Notes under the pieces: model-generated | What the model saw: the letters and a program-made list of their open reading frames with translations, nothing else | Told to the model about the DNA's origin: nothing | Database searches by the model: none | Shown: one piece after another, positions 56,172-63,971 of the stretch | Position numbering within the stretch: the first letter of the stretch is position 1 | How the letters are laid out: every line of letters begins with the position of its first letter | Made by a program: the position numbers and the translations under genes | NCBI RefSeq assembly: GCF_030433855.1 | Contig: NZ_JARUXC010000004.1 | Span: forward strand, 268,632 to 332,631 | DNA: 64,000 nucleotides | Source of the DNA: Agreia sp. PsM10 | Lineage (GTDB): Bacteria; Actinomycetota; Actinomycetes; Actinomycetales; Microbacteriaceae | Reading direction: 5' to 3'

Positions 56172-57013
56172 ACCGGCTTCGCATCCGGCACGTGACCGGT
56201 TACCGCTACGAGGGCGAGGTGGCGGCCTCCTACAACGAGGCGCGCATGCTCCCGGTCTCGAGCTCCGACCAGTTCGTGCTGTACTCCAACCTCGAGATCG
56301 CTCCCGTGTCGAGCAACCACAACTACCTCGACTACTGGGGCACCAGGGTCTCGAGCTTCGAGGTGCTGACCCCCCACAAAGAGCTGTCCTTGACCGCGAA
56401 CAGCCTCGTCGAGGTGCGCCCGCGCGCGCACCAGCCGCACAAGGTCGGTTGGGAGACGCTGGCCGACGCGGCCGCCAAGGCCACCTCGTACGTCGAGCAT
56501 TCGAAGCAGACCCGCCTCACCGATCCGGCCGACGACATCGTCGAGCTCGCCAACGAGATCGCGTCGCGCTACGACAGCCCGTGCGAGGCCGCCCTCGAGA
56601 TCTGCTCGGCGATCGGCGACCAGATGCAGTACGTGCAGGGCGTCACCCATGTGCACTCGACGGCCAAGGACTCCTGGGCCGACAAGCGCGGCGTCTGCCA
56701 GGACATCGCGCACATCGCCCTCGGCGCGCTGCGCTCGGTCGGCATCCCCGCACGCTACGTCTCGGGCTACCTGCACCCGAAGCCGAACGCCGAGATCGGC
56801 GAGACGGTCGCGGGGGAGTCGCACGCCTGGGTCGAGTGGTTCTGCGGCGACTGGCGCGGCTTCGACCCCACGAACTCGATCGACATCGGAGACCGCCACG
56901 TGACGGTGGGCCGTGGCCGCGACTACAACGACGTGGCCCCGCTGCGCGGCGTCTACGCCGGGCCGTTCGGGTCGAGCCTCTTCGTGACCGTGGAGATCAC
57001 CCGCGAGAGCTGA
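56168..57013 (+). CDS. Transglutaminase-like cysteine protease
   Basis: 281-residue protein. An N-terminal beta-domain (LRIRHVTGYRYEGEVAASYNEARMLP) precedes the transglutaminase core with Cys177 in KRGVCQDIAH, His219 in GESHAWVEW and Asp233 in GFDPTNS. Likely a peptidase acting on the product of the ATP-grasp ligase. ATGA overlap with the alpha-E gene. Predicted cytoplasmic. Confidence 0.94.
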   Translation: MNRLRIRHVTGYRYEGEVAASYNEARMLPVSSSDQFVLYSNLEIAPVSSNHNYLDYWGTRVSSFEVLTPHKELSLTANSLVEVRPRAHQPHKVGWETLADAAAKATSYVEHSKQTRLTDPADDIVELANEIASRYDSPCEAALEICSAIGDQMQYVQGVTHVHSTAKDSWADKRGVCQDIAHIALGALRSVGIPARYVSGYLHPKPNAEIGETVAGESHAWVEWFCGDWRGFDPTNSIDIGDRHVTVGRGRDYNDVAPLRGVYAGPFGSSLFVTVEITRES

Positions 57014-57020
57014 GCCTGTC

Positions 57021-57070
57021 GTTCCCTGAGCTTTGCCTGCGGGCGGTTCCCTTCGACAAGCTCAGGGAAC
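57021..57070. repeat. REP-like palindrome
   Basis: GTTCCCTGAGCTT (57021-57033) and AAGCTCAGGGAAC (57058-57070) are perfect 13-bp arms with a 24-base loop. Lies seven bases after the transglutaminase stop and may end that operon. Related to 55172 and 62726. Confidence 0.85.
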
Positions 57071-57087
57071 GGCGACACAATGGGCAC

Positions 57088-57933
57088 GTGCCCCAGTTTC
57101 TCAGCGACCACGGCGTCGCGATCCACTACTCCGCCTGGCCCATCGAGAACCCGCGCGGCATCGTGCAGATCGTGCACGGCCTCGGCGAGCACTCGGGGCG
57201 GTACGCCGAGCTCGCCGGCCGGCTAAACGCATCCGGATACGCCGTCTACGCGCACGACCTGCGCGGCCACGGCGAGACGGCGCGGCTGCCCGGCGGCGAG
57301 ACGCGACCCGGCCATCGCATGGGCCCTGACGGAGTGCGCACGGCCGAGGCCGACATCCTGCGTTTCACCAGGCTGCTGCGCGACGAGGTGCCCGGCGTTC
57401 CCCTGGTGGCACTCGGCCACAGTCTCGGGTCGCTGCTGCTGCAGCGGGTCGTCAACACCCGATCGACGGCGTTCGACGGCCTCGTGCTCACGGGCACGGC
57501 GCTGCGCATGCCGGGGTCGATGGATGGCGGCGACCTGACGCGGCGGCACCGCCCGGCCCGCGGCCAGGGTACGGGGTTCGAATGGCTGAGCCGCGACGTG
57601 GCCATGCAGCAGAAGGCCGCCGACGACGCCTACATGTTCGAGGCGAAGGCGCTGAAGGAGCTCGGCGTGCGCGACGGGCTGCGGCTGTTCGGCGTGCCCT
57701 CTCGTCGTATCCGGCGCGATCTGCCGGTGCTGATCATGGGGGGCTCCGACGACATCCTGGGCGGCACCGCCAGCATGCGCCGGCTGGCCAAGGCCTACAC
57801 GCAGCGCTCGAAGCTTTCCGACGTCGAGGTCGTGGTGTTTCCGGATGCCCGGCACGAGGTCTTCAACGAGACGAACCGTGCCGACGTGGCCGACCGCCTC
57901 GTCGACTGGCTCGACCACCACAGGGCGTTCTAA
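57088..57933 (+). CDS. Alpha/beta hydrolase (monoacylglycerol lipase-like)
   Basis: 281-residue serine hydrolase. Begins PQFLSDHGVAIHYSAWP; oxyanion region VQIVHGLGEHSGRYAELA, nucleophile in ALGHSLGSLLLQ, acid in GGSDDILGG, His in DARHEVFNE. The GTG start at 57088 is the only in-frame start after the palindromic repeat; ribosome site weak. Probably lipid or ester turnover. Confidence 0.9.
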   Translation: MPQFLSDHGVAIHYSAWPIENPRGIVQIVHGLGEHSGRYAELAGRLNASGYAVYAHDLRGHGETARLPGGETRPGHRMGPDGVRTAEADILRFTRLLRDEVPGVPLVALGHSLGSLLLQRVVNTRSTAFDGLVLTGTALRMPGSMDGGDLTRRHRPARGQGTGFEWLSRDVAMQQKAADDAYMFEAKALKELGVRDGLRLFGVPSRRIRRDLPVLIMGGSDDILGGTASMRRLAKAYTQRSKLSDVEVVVFPDARHEVFNETNRADVADRLVDWLDHHRAF

Positions 57934-57961
57934 CTCAGGAGAATCGCGGTAGCCACGGGCG

Positions 57962-57986
57962 AATCGGGCCTTTCCGGCCCGATTTT
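57962..57986 (+). terminator. Intrinsic terminator
   Basis: AATCGGGCC and GGCCCGATT are perfect 9-bp arms round TTTCC, followed by TT and then CC. It is 28 bases after the hydrolase stop and before the lipoate ligase gene. Confidence 0.85.
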
Positions 57987-58015
57987 CCTGCGCTGCAGCG
58001 GCGTAGGCTGGCTGC

Positions 58016-59065
58016 ATGCATGGTGAGTATAAGGTTCCCGGCGGCAAACTCGTGGTCGTCGACCTCGACCAGGTCGATGGTCGTATCGCGAACTTCCGAC
58101 TGGCGGGTGACTTCTTCCTCGAGCCCGACGACGCGCTGCCGCTGATCAACGCGGCCGTCGAGGGCCTCCCGGTCGAGAGCGATGCCGCCACCATCGCCAC
58201 AGCGGTCAAGGCCGCCCTGCCCGAGGGCGCGCAGCTGCTGGGCTTCACACCCGAGGCCGTCGCCGTCGCCGTGCGCCGCTCGCTCGCCAAGGCCACCGGA
58301 TGGCGCGACTACGACTGGCAGGTCATCCACTCGAAGGCCGTTCCGCCGGTCGAGCAGATGGCCCTCGACGAGGTGCTCGCGGTCGAGGTCGGCGAGGGGC
58401 GCCGACAGCCCACGATGCGCATCTGGGAGTGGGAGTCGCCGGCCGTGGTGATCGGCAGCTTCCAGTCGCTGAAGAACGAGGTCGACCTCGAGAACGCCGA
58501 GAAGTACGGCTTCGACGTCGTGCGTCGCATCTCGGGAGGCGGCGCCATGTTCATGGAGGCCGGCTCGGTGATCACGTACTCCATCTACGTTCCCGCGGCC
58601 CTCGTCTCGGGCATGACGTTCGCCGACTCCTACGCCTTCCTCGACGAGTGGGTCATCATCGCCCTCAAGTCGCTCGGCATCGACGCCCACTATGCGCCGC
58701 TCAACGACATCACGAGCCCCACAGGCAAGATCGGCGGGGCCGCGCAGAAGCGCCTCGGCAACGGAGCGGTCGTGCACCACGTCACCATGAGCTACGACAT
58801 GGACGGCGAGAAGATGGTGCAGGTGCTGCGCATCGGGCGCGAGAAGATGAGCGACAAGGGAACCAAGTCGGCGGCCAAGCGCGTCGACCCGCTGCGCAGC
58901 CAGACAGGCCTGTCGCGCGCCGACATCATCGACAAGATGATCGCCACGTTCACCGGGCTCTACGGCGCGACGCCCGGAGACATCACCGACGACGAGTACG
59001 CCAAGGCCGAAGAGCTGGTGCGCACCAAGTTCAGCACGCCGGAGTGGATCGCCCGCGTTCCGTAG
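58016..59065 (+). CDS. lplA: Lipoate-protein ligase with accessory domain first
   Basis: 349-residue ligase that attaches lipoate to E2 subunits and GcvH. The first about 90 residues (HGEYKVPGGKLVVVDLD, RIANFRLAGDFFLEP) resemble the LplA C-terminal accessory domain; the catalytic core follows with QMALDEVLAVEV, SPAVVIGSFQS, VVRRISGGGAMFME and TGKIGGAAQKR with the key Lys. This order is inverted relative to E. coli LplA. Own promoter region after the terminator at 57962. Confidence 0.9.
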   Translation: MHGEYKVPGGKLVVVDLDQVDGRIANFRLAGDFFLEPDDALPLINAAVEGLPVESDAATIATAVKAALPEGAQLLGFTPEAVAVAVRRSLAKATGWRDYDWQVIHSKAVPPVEQMALDEVLAVEVGEGRRQPTMRIWEWESPAVVIGSFQSLKNEVDLENAEKYGFDVVRRISGGGAMFMEAGSVITYSIYVPAALVSGMTFADSYAFLDEWVIIALKSLGIDAHYAPLNDITSPTGKIGGAAQKRLGNGAVVHHVTMSYDMDGEKMVQVLRIGREKMSDKGTKSAAKRVDPLRSQTGLSRADIIDKMIATFTGLYGATPGDITDDEYAKAEELVRTKFSTPEWIARVP

Positions 59066-59085
59066 GAGAGAGGTCGACGAGCGGC

Positions 59086-59370
59086 TCACCGGGTCGTGAG
59101 CGGCTGGTACTCCTCGTGGTTGTCGATGTAGGTCGCGACGAAGGGGCACGCGGGGATCACGCGCTGCGTTCCCGCGGCGATCTGGTCGAGCACGCCCTGC
59201 ACGAGAACACTGCCGAGACCGCCGTGCTGCTTGCTCGGATCGATCTCGGTGTGGGTGATGGCGATGGCGTCGCCCCGCAGTTCGTAGTCCGCGAGTCCCA
59301 CCTGTTCATCGTCGACCCAGAGGGTGTAGCGGCTGGCATCGGGCTCGTGGCGCACTTCGCGGCTCTGCAT
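59086..59370 (-). CDS. Small GNAT-like N-acetyltransferase (YjdJ type)
   Basis: 94-residue short acetyltransferase fold. Signatures HEPDASRYTLWVDDEQVGLADYEL, ITHTEIDPSKQHGGLGSVLVQGVLDQI (acetyl-CoA loop) and VIPACPFVATYIDNHEEY. ATG at 59370 chosen because the longer frame has no homology-like content. Divergent from the methyltransferase gene with 43 bases between. Confidence 0.9.
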   Translation of the reverse strand: MQSREVRHEPDASRYTLWVDDEQVGLADYELRGDAIAITHTEIDPSKQHGGLGSVLVQGVLDQIAAGTQRVIPACPFVATYIDNHEEYQPLTTR

Positions 59371-59413
59371 CCAACGAACGATACGCCCACTCCAGACCTG
59401 CCACAATTGCAGG

Positions 59414-60292
59414 ATGCCCGACCATCCGATCGATCCGGCGTCCGCTCCGGGCGTCAGCCGGGTCATCCAGGGCGACAACCTGCCTGTTCTCGCGAGCCTG
59501 CCCGACGAGACCTTCACACTGATCTACCTCGACCCGCCCTTCAACACGGGCCGGGTGCAGAAGAGGCAGTCCACGACGTCGGTCCGCACCGCGGCGGGGG
59601 TCGGCTCGATAACGGGGTTCAAGGGCCGCAGCTACGAGCGCATCAAGGGCGATCTGCTCGCCTACGACGACGCGTTCGAGAACTACTGGGAGTTCATCGA
59701 GCCGCGCCTCCTCGAGGCCTGGCGCCTGCTCGCGCCCGACGGGACGCTGTACCTTCATCTCGACTACCGCGAGGCGCACTACGCGAAGGTGCTGCTCGAC
59801 GCGCTGTTCGGCCGGGAGAGCTTTCTCAACGAGATCATCTGGGCCTACGACTACGGGGCGAAGTCGAAGAGCCGCTGGCCCGCCAAGCACGACACGATCC
59901 TCGTCTACGTGAAGGACCCGGCGCGCTACTACTTCGACTCGTCGAGCGTCGACCGCGAGCCGTACATGGCTCCGGGGCTGGTGACGGCCGAGAAGGTCGC
60001 CCGCGGCAAGCTGCCCACCGATGTGTGGTGGCACACGATCGTGTCGCCGACCGGCCGCGAGAAGACCGGCTATCCCACCCAGAAGCCCGAGGGCATCCTG
60101 CGTCGCATCGTGCAGGCATCGAGCCGCGAGGGCGACTGGGTTCTCGACTTCTTCGCCGGTAGCGGCACCACCGGCGCCGTCGCCCAGGCCCTGGGCCGTC
60201 GCTTCGTGCTGGTCGACCAGAACCCCGAGGCCATCCAGGTGATGCGCGATCGCCTTCCCGGCGTGCCGGTGGTGAGCGCCCCGCCGGTCTAG
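59414..60292 (+). CDS. Orphan DNA methyltransferase, beta class
   Basis: 292-residue adenine-N6 or cytosine-N4 methyltransferase. Catalytic motif IV LIYLDPPFNTG (Asp40) precedes the AdoMet motif I LDFFAGSGTTG (near residue 245), the order of beta-class enzymes. The target recognition part lies between, with TGYPTQKPEGILRRIV. No restriction enzyme or specificity subunit is adjacent, so it is probably regulatory or a solitary modification enzyme. Target sequence not predictable. Confidence 0.92.
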   Translation: MPDHPIDPASAPGVSRVIQGDNLPVLASLPDETFTLIYLDPPFNTGRVQKRQSTTSVRTAAGVGSITGFKGRSYERIKGDLLAYDDAFENYWEFIEPRLLEAWRLLAPDGTLYLHLDYREAHYAKVLLDALFGRESFLNEIIWAYDYGAKSKSRWPAKHDTILVYVKDPARYYFDSSSVDREPYMAPGLVTAEKVARGKLPTDVWWHTIVSPTGREKTGYPTQKPEGILRRIVQASSREGDWVLDFFAGSGTTGAVAQALGRRFVLVDQNPEAIQVMRDRLPGVPVVSAPPV

Positions 60293-60330
60293 CCGACGGC
60301 CGCCGCGCGGGAACACGTGCGCGCCCGGCC

Positions 60331-60368
60331 GGCGCATCCGCCACCGGTCGAAGGGCAGCGGATGCGCC
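60331..60368. terminator. Bidirectional terminator hairpin
   Basis: GGCGCATCCGC (60331-60341) and GCGGATGCGCC (60358-60368) form perfect 11-bp arms with a 16-base loop, between the convergent methyltransferase and exporter genes. Confidence 0.8.
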
Positions 60369-60401
60369 GAGCGGGCGCGGACGATGGTGGTGCGGGCGGG
60401 G

Positions 60402-61940
60402 CTAGTGCACGGGCATCGGCACGGCGTCTGCCGAATCGGATGCGCCGGCCCCGGCGGGCGCGGCACCGTGGCTCAGCGACAGGCCCTGGCCGCGGCGGCG
60501 GAACAGCAGGGCTGCGACCACGGCGCCGAAGGCGAAGAAGCCGGCACCCCACCAGTAGGCGGTGGCATAGCTGGCGATGGCGGCGTTCGCGGCGACCTCG
60601 GCGGTGACCGGGGCGTTCGACGCGAGGTAGTCGGCGGCCGCGGTGGCGGCGAGCGTATTCATCAGTGCCACGCCGATCGAGCCTCCGACCTGCTGGCTCG
60701 TGTTGACCATGGCTGAGGCGACGCCCGCGAATTCGCGGTCGACGCCGAGGGTGGCGGTCTGCATCGAGGCGGGCATGATCGTGCCCATTCCGAAGCCCAT
60801 GATCATGAGCGCGGGCAGCACGTTGGCCGCGTAGCTGCTGTCGAGGTCGAGCCTCGTGAGCATGACCATCGCGATCATGGCGATGATCATTCCGGCGGGC
60901 ACCATGATCTTCGGGCCGAAGCGCGGAACGAAGAGGTTGGTGCCGAGCTGGGCGGCCAGAACGAGCATCGCGATCATCGGCAGGAACGACAGGCCGGTCT
61001 GGATGGGGGAGAAGCCCAGCGAGGCCTGCAGGTAGTAGGTGACGAAGAGGAAGATGCCGAACATGCCGGCGCCCGCGATGAGCACGGAGGCGTAGGCCGC
61101 GCCGCGGTTGCGGTCGAGGACGATCTTCAGCGGAAGCAGGGGATGTGCCGCCCGGCGCTGCCAGAGGACGAAGGCGACCAGCAGCACGGCGGCGCCCGCG
61201 AGCATGCCCCACGTGAGGGGAGAGTCCCAGCCGTCGGTCTCGGCGTTCGCGAAGCCGTAGACCAGGCCGAAGAGGCCGCCCGAGATGAGTACGGTGCCCG
61301 GGATGTCGAGCTTCGGACGGGGGCCCGTGCGCTTCGACTCGGAGAGGTAGACGGCCGCGCCGATGACGCCGATGACAGCGATGAAGACGTTGATGTACAG
61401 GTTCCAGCGCCAGTCGAAGCGCTCCGTGAGGAATCCGCCGAGCAGCAGGCCGACGGCTCCACCGGCACCGGCGATCGCGCCGAAGATCCCGAATGCGCGG
61501 GCGCGCTCCTTCGGAATGGTGAAGGTGGTGGTGAGCACCGCGAGGGCGGTGGGAGCGAGCAGCGCGCCGAACACGCCCTGCAGCGCGCGGGCCGCGACGA
61601 GGGTTCCGAAGCTCTCGGCGGCTCCGCCCAGCGCCGAGGCGACGGCGAATCCGATGAGGCCGATGATGAAGGTGCGCTTGCGGCCGATCAGGTCGGAGAC
61701 GCGGCCGCCGAGCAGCAGGAGGCTTCCGAAGGCGAGGGAGTAGGCCGTGACGACCCACTGGCGGTCGCCGTCGCTGAAGCCGAGGTCGGCCTGGGCGGCG
61801 GGGAGGGCGATGTTGACGACGGTCGAGTCGAGAACGACCATGAGCTGGGCGAGGGCGACGACGGTGAGCGTCAGCCAACGGCGTGAAGAGACCTTCGCAG
61901 CGTCGGCGACGCTCGAGGGCGAGAGAGAGGTCTGAGTCAT
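60402..61940 (-). CDS. MFS transporter, DHA2 family drug exporter
   Basis: 512-residue, about 14-helix antiporter of the EmrB/QacA type. VVLDSTVVNIALPAAQADLGFS in helix 1, WVVTAYSLAFGSLLLLGGRVSDLIGRKRTF (motif A), ARALQGVFGALLAPTALAVL and GGAVGLLLGGFL (motif C). The ATG at 61940 is 7 bases from a TATGCT -10 on the minus strand, so the mRNA may be leaderless; no ribosome site is present. Divergent from a TetR gene across a four-repeat array. Confidence 0.93.
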   Translation of the reverse strand: MTQTSLSPSSVADAAKVSSRRWLTLTVVALAQLMVVLDSTVVNIALPAAQADLGFSDGDRQWVVTAYSLAFGSLLLLGGRVSDLIGRKRTFIIGLIGFAVASALGGAAESFGTLVAARALQGVFGALLAPTALAVLTTTFTIPKERARAFGIFGAIAGAGGAVGLLLGGFLTERFDWRWNLYINVFIAVIGVIGAAVYLSESKRTGPRPKLDIPGTVLISGGLFGLVYGFANAETDGWDSPLTWGMLAGAAVLLVAFVLWQRRAAHPLLPLKIVLDRNRGAAYASVLIAGAGMFGIFLFVTYYLQASLGFSPIQTGLSFLPMIAMLVLAAQLGTNLFVPRFGPKIMVPAGMIIAMIAMVMLTRLDLDSSYAANVLPALMIMGFGMGTIMPASMQTATLGVDREFAGVASAMVNTSQQVGGSIGVALMNTLAATAAADYLASNAPVTAEVAANAAIASYATAYWWGAGFFAFGAVVAALLFRRRGQGLSLSHGAAPAGAGASDSADAVPMPVH

Positions 61941-61946
61941 GTGGTC

Positions 61947-61952
61947 AGCATA
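61947..61952 (-). promoter_or_regulatory. -10 box of exporter promoter
   Basis: TATGCT on the minus strand, ending six bases before the ATG at 61940, which would place the transcription start at or next to the A of the start codon. No convincing -35 is seen; the direct repeats occupy that position. Confidence 0.55.
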
Positions 61953-61964
61953 TACGAAACTCAA

Positions 61965-62028
61965 CAGTTCCGGATAGCCTCAGTTCCGAATTTATCCAGT
62001 TCCGACTCTTAACAGTTCCCTAATTGAT
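61965..62028. promoter_or_regulatory. Four 16-bp direct repeats (operator array)
   Basis: CAGTTCC occurs at 61965, 61981, 61997 and 62013, exactly 16 bp apart; in the first three it is followed by G. The array fills the region between the divergent exporter and TetR genes and overlaps the -35 zone of the exporter. The TetR protein at 62077 is the likely binder, although direct repeats are unusual for that family. Confidence 0.8.
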
Positions 62029-62076
62029 AGAGTAGGTGCTGCAGCACATCGCGGACAACAGAAGGAGACGAGCGCA

Positions 62077-62721
62077 ATGACGCAGCTCGACGACGTTCAC
62101 ACGAGCAGTGACGCCCCCAAACTCGGCCGCAGGCGAGACCCGGCCAAAGACCAGCAGATCCTGGATGCGGCGGTCGAGGTTCTCGCCGAGACCGGCTTCG
62201 ACGGCATGACGATCGACATGGTCGCCTCCCGCGCCGGTGCGGGCAAGGCCACGGTCTACCGCCGGTGGACTTCGAAGAACGAGCTCGTGCTCGACGCGGT
62301 GGCCTGCATGAAGAAGGGCGACCTCGACTCGCTCGCCATTCCCGACACGGGCACCCTGCGCGGCGATCTGGTCGCCATGATCCGCCCGCCGTCGATTCAC
62401 GACGCCGAGCGCAAGCTCAAGGTGATGGCCGGCCTCGCGTCGATGCTGTCATCGGCCCCCGAGCTCGCCGACGCGGCCAACGAGGCCATCGTCGAACCGC
62501 GCGCGCGCATCAACCGCATGCTGCTGACCCGGGCCATCGAGCGCGGCGAGATCGCATCCGACACCGACATCCAGCTCATCTCGCTGATCTCGCCGTCGAT
62601 GGTGGCGTACCGATCGCTCATCCTGCGCAAGCCGGTCGACCGCGAGTTCCTGATCACCATCATCGATGGAGTCATCCTGCCCGCCGTCGGCCTCGGCCAG
62701 ACGGCCCCCGCGCGCCCGTAG
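62077..62721 (+). CDS. TetR/AcrR family regulator
   Basis: 214-residue regulator. Helix-turn-helix at about residues 20-70 (DQQILDAAVEVLAETGF, VASRAGAGKATVYRRWTSKNELV) and a C-terminal domain of the TetR_C_16-like kind (LKVMAGLASMLSSAPELADAA). AGAAGGAG precedes the ATG. Divergent from the DHA2 exporter and probably its repressor. Confidence 0.93.
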   Translation: MTQLDDVHTSSDAPKLGRRRDPAKDQQILDAAVEVLAETGFDGMTIDMVASRAGAGKATVYRRWTSKNELVLDAVACMKKGDLDSLAIPDTGTLRGDLVAMIRPPSIHDAERKLKVMAGLASMLSSAPELADAANEAIVEPRARINRMLLTRAIERGEIASDTDIQLISLISPSMVAYRSLILRKPVDREFLITIIDGVILPAVGLGQTAPARP

Positions 62722-62725
62722 CGGC

Positions 62726-62747
62726 GTTCCCTGAGCTTTGCCTGCGG
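62726..62747. repeat. Half copy of the REP-like element
   Basis: These 22 bases, beginning GTTCCCTGAGC, are identical to 57021-57042, but the right arm of the palindrome is missing. Between the TetR and LacI gene ends. Confidence 0.8.
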
Positions 62748-62752
62748 TCGGC

Positions 62753-63802
62753 CTACGCGGTCGGCGCGGCCTCCGACGACTCGCGGACCACCAGTGTGGT
62801 CGACATGATCTGCGCGTGCTCGATCGTCTCGCCCGCGATCAGCCGCACGAGGGCGTCGGCCATGCCCGCTCCGAGCTCCGACGAGGGCTGGTGCACCGTC
62901 GTGAGCGTCGGGCTCAGGGCCGTGCCGAGTGGATCGTCGTCGAACCCTGCCACGGCGATGTCGCCGGGAATCGTCAGTCCCCGTTCGCGCAGCACCGGGT
63001 AGGCCCCCGCCGCCATCTGGTCGTTCGCGAAGAACACCGCGTCGATCGACGCGTCACGGTCGAGCAGCCGACCGATCGCATCCGCCCCCGACGCGGGCGA
63101 GAAGCCGCCGATCTCGACGAGGTCGTCGGCGAGCCCTGCGGCATCCATGGCTTCTCGCCAGCCGCGCAGCCGATCGACGCCGGGCGGCATGTCCTGGGGT
63201 CCGGCCACGGTGGCGATGCGGGTGCGGCCGAGGGCGATGAGGTGCTCCGTCGCCGAGCGCGCGGCGGCCACGTTGTCGACGTCGACGAAGTAGCTGTCGT
63301 CGAGCTCGGGCGTCAGGGGCCGCCCTCCGAATACGATCGGAAGCTTCTGGCCGAGGCGGGTGTAGGAGTGGTCGCCGGAGTGGTGCGACACCACGAGCGC
63401 GCCGTCGACGTTTCCGCCGAGCAGATAGCGCCGGGTCTTGTCGCTCGACGACTCCGAAGCGATGAGCAGGTTGAGTGTGTAGTCGGTGTCGTTGAGGTAG
63501 ACGGCCACGCCCTGGATGACGGCGGCGAAGAAGGGGTCGCTGAACACGGTCGACGTCTGCTCGGGAACGATGAGCGCGATCACGTTCGTGCGCCTGCTCG
63601 CGAGCGAACGCGCGGCGCGATTGGGCACGTAGTTCAGCTTCTCGATCGCGGCGTTCACCAGGGCGGTCACCTGCGGGGTGACCGCGGTCGAGCCGTTGAC
63701 GACGCGCGACACCGTGGCGCGAGAGACTCCGGCGACGTGCGCGACCATCTCGAGTGTGGGCGCCTGCGGGGTGGTCGCCTGCTCGGAGTGGTCGATCGTC
63801 AT
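62753..63802 (-). CDS. LacI-family transcriptional regulator
   Basis: 349-residue repressor. Helix-turn-helix and hinge at residues 16-70 (TLEMVAHVAGVSRATVSRVVNG, LNYVPNRAARSLASRRTNVIALIVPE), then the sugar-binding domain (DGALVVSHHSGDH, GRTRIATVAGPQDMP, AVFFANDQMAAGAY, VAGFDDDPLGTALSPTLTTVHQP). AGAAGGG precedes the ATG. Divergent from a gene starting at the window edge, whose upstream palindrome at 63941 it may bind. Confidence 0.94.
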   Translation of the reverse strand: MTIDHSEQATTPQAPTLEMVAHVAGVSRATVSRVVNGSTAVTPQVTALVNAAIEKLNYVPNRAARSLASRRTNVIALIVPEQTSTVFSDPFFAAVIQGVAVYLNDTDYTLNLLIASESSSDKTRRYLLGGNVDGALVVSHHSGDHSYTRLGQKLPIVFGGRPLTPELDDSYFVDVDNVAAARSATEHLIALGRTRIATVAGPQDMPPGVDRLRGWREAMDAAGLADDLVEIGGFSPASGADAIGRLLDRDASIDAVFFANDQMAAGAYPVLRERGLTIPGDIAVAGFDDDPLGTALSPTLTTVHQPSSELGAGMADALVRLIAGETIEHAQIMSTTLVVRESSEAAPTA

Positions 63803-63940
63803 TGACGGGGCCCTTCTGATAGGAGGGTCCCATTCTAGAAGCGCGAACCTCGGCCGCCGCGACCGGCACCATCGACACGGCGGATCGCCTCAGTGAGGTG
63901 CGGGAAAGTGTCGCTTCAGTGGCCGGCAGAGTCATATGGT

Positions 63941-63950
63941 CGTTGCAACG
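63941..63950. promoter_or_regulatory. Possible LacI operator
   Basis: CGTTGCAACG is a perfect 10-bp palindrome in the region between the LacI gene and a rightward start at the window edge. Short, so only suggestive. Confidence 0.45.
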
Positions 63951-63971
63951 CTCTGATTGATCGGAGTGTTG

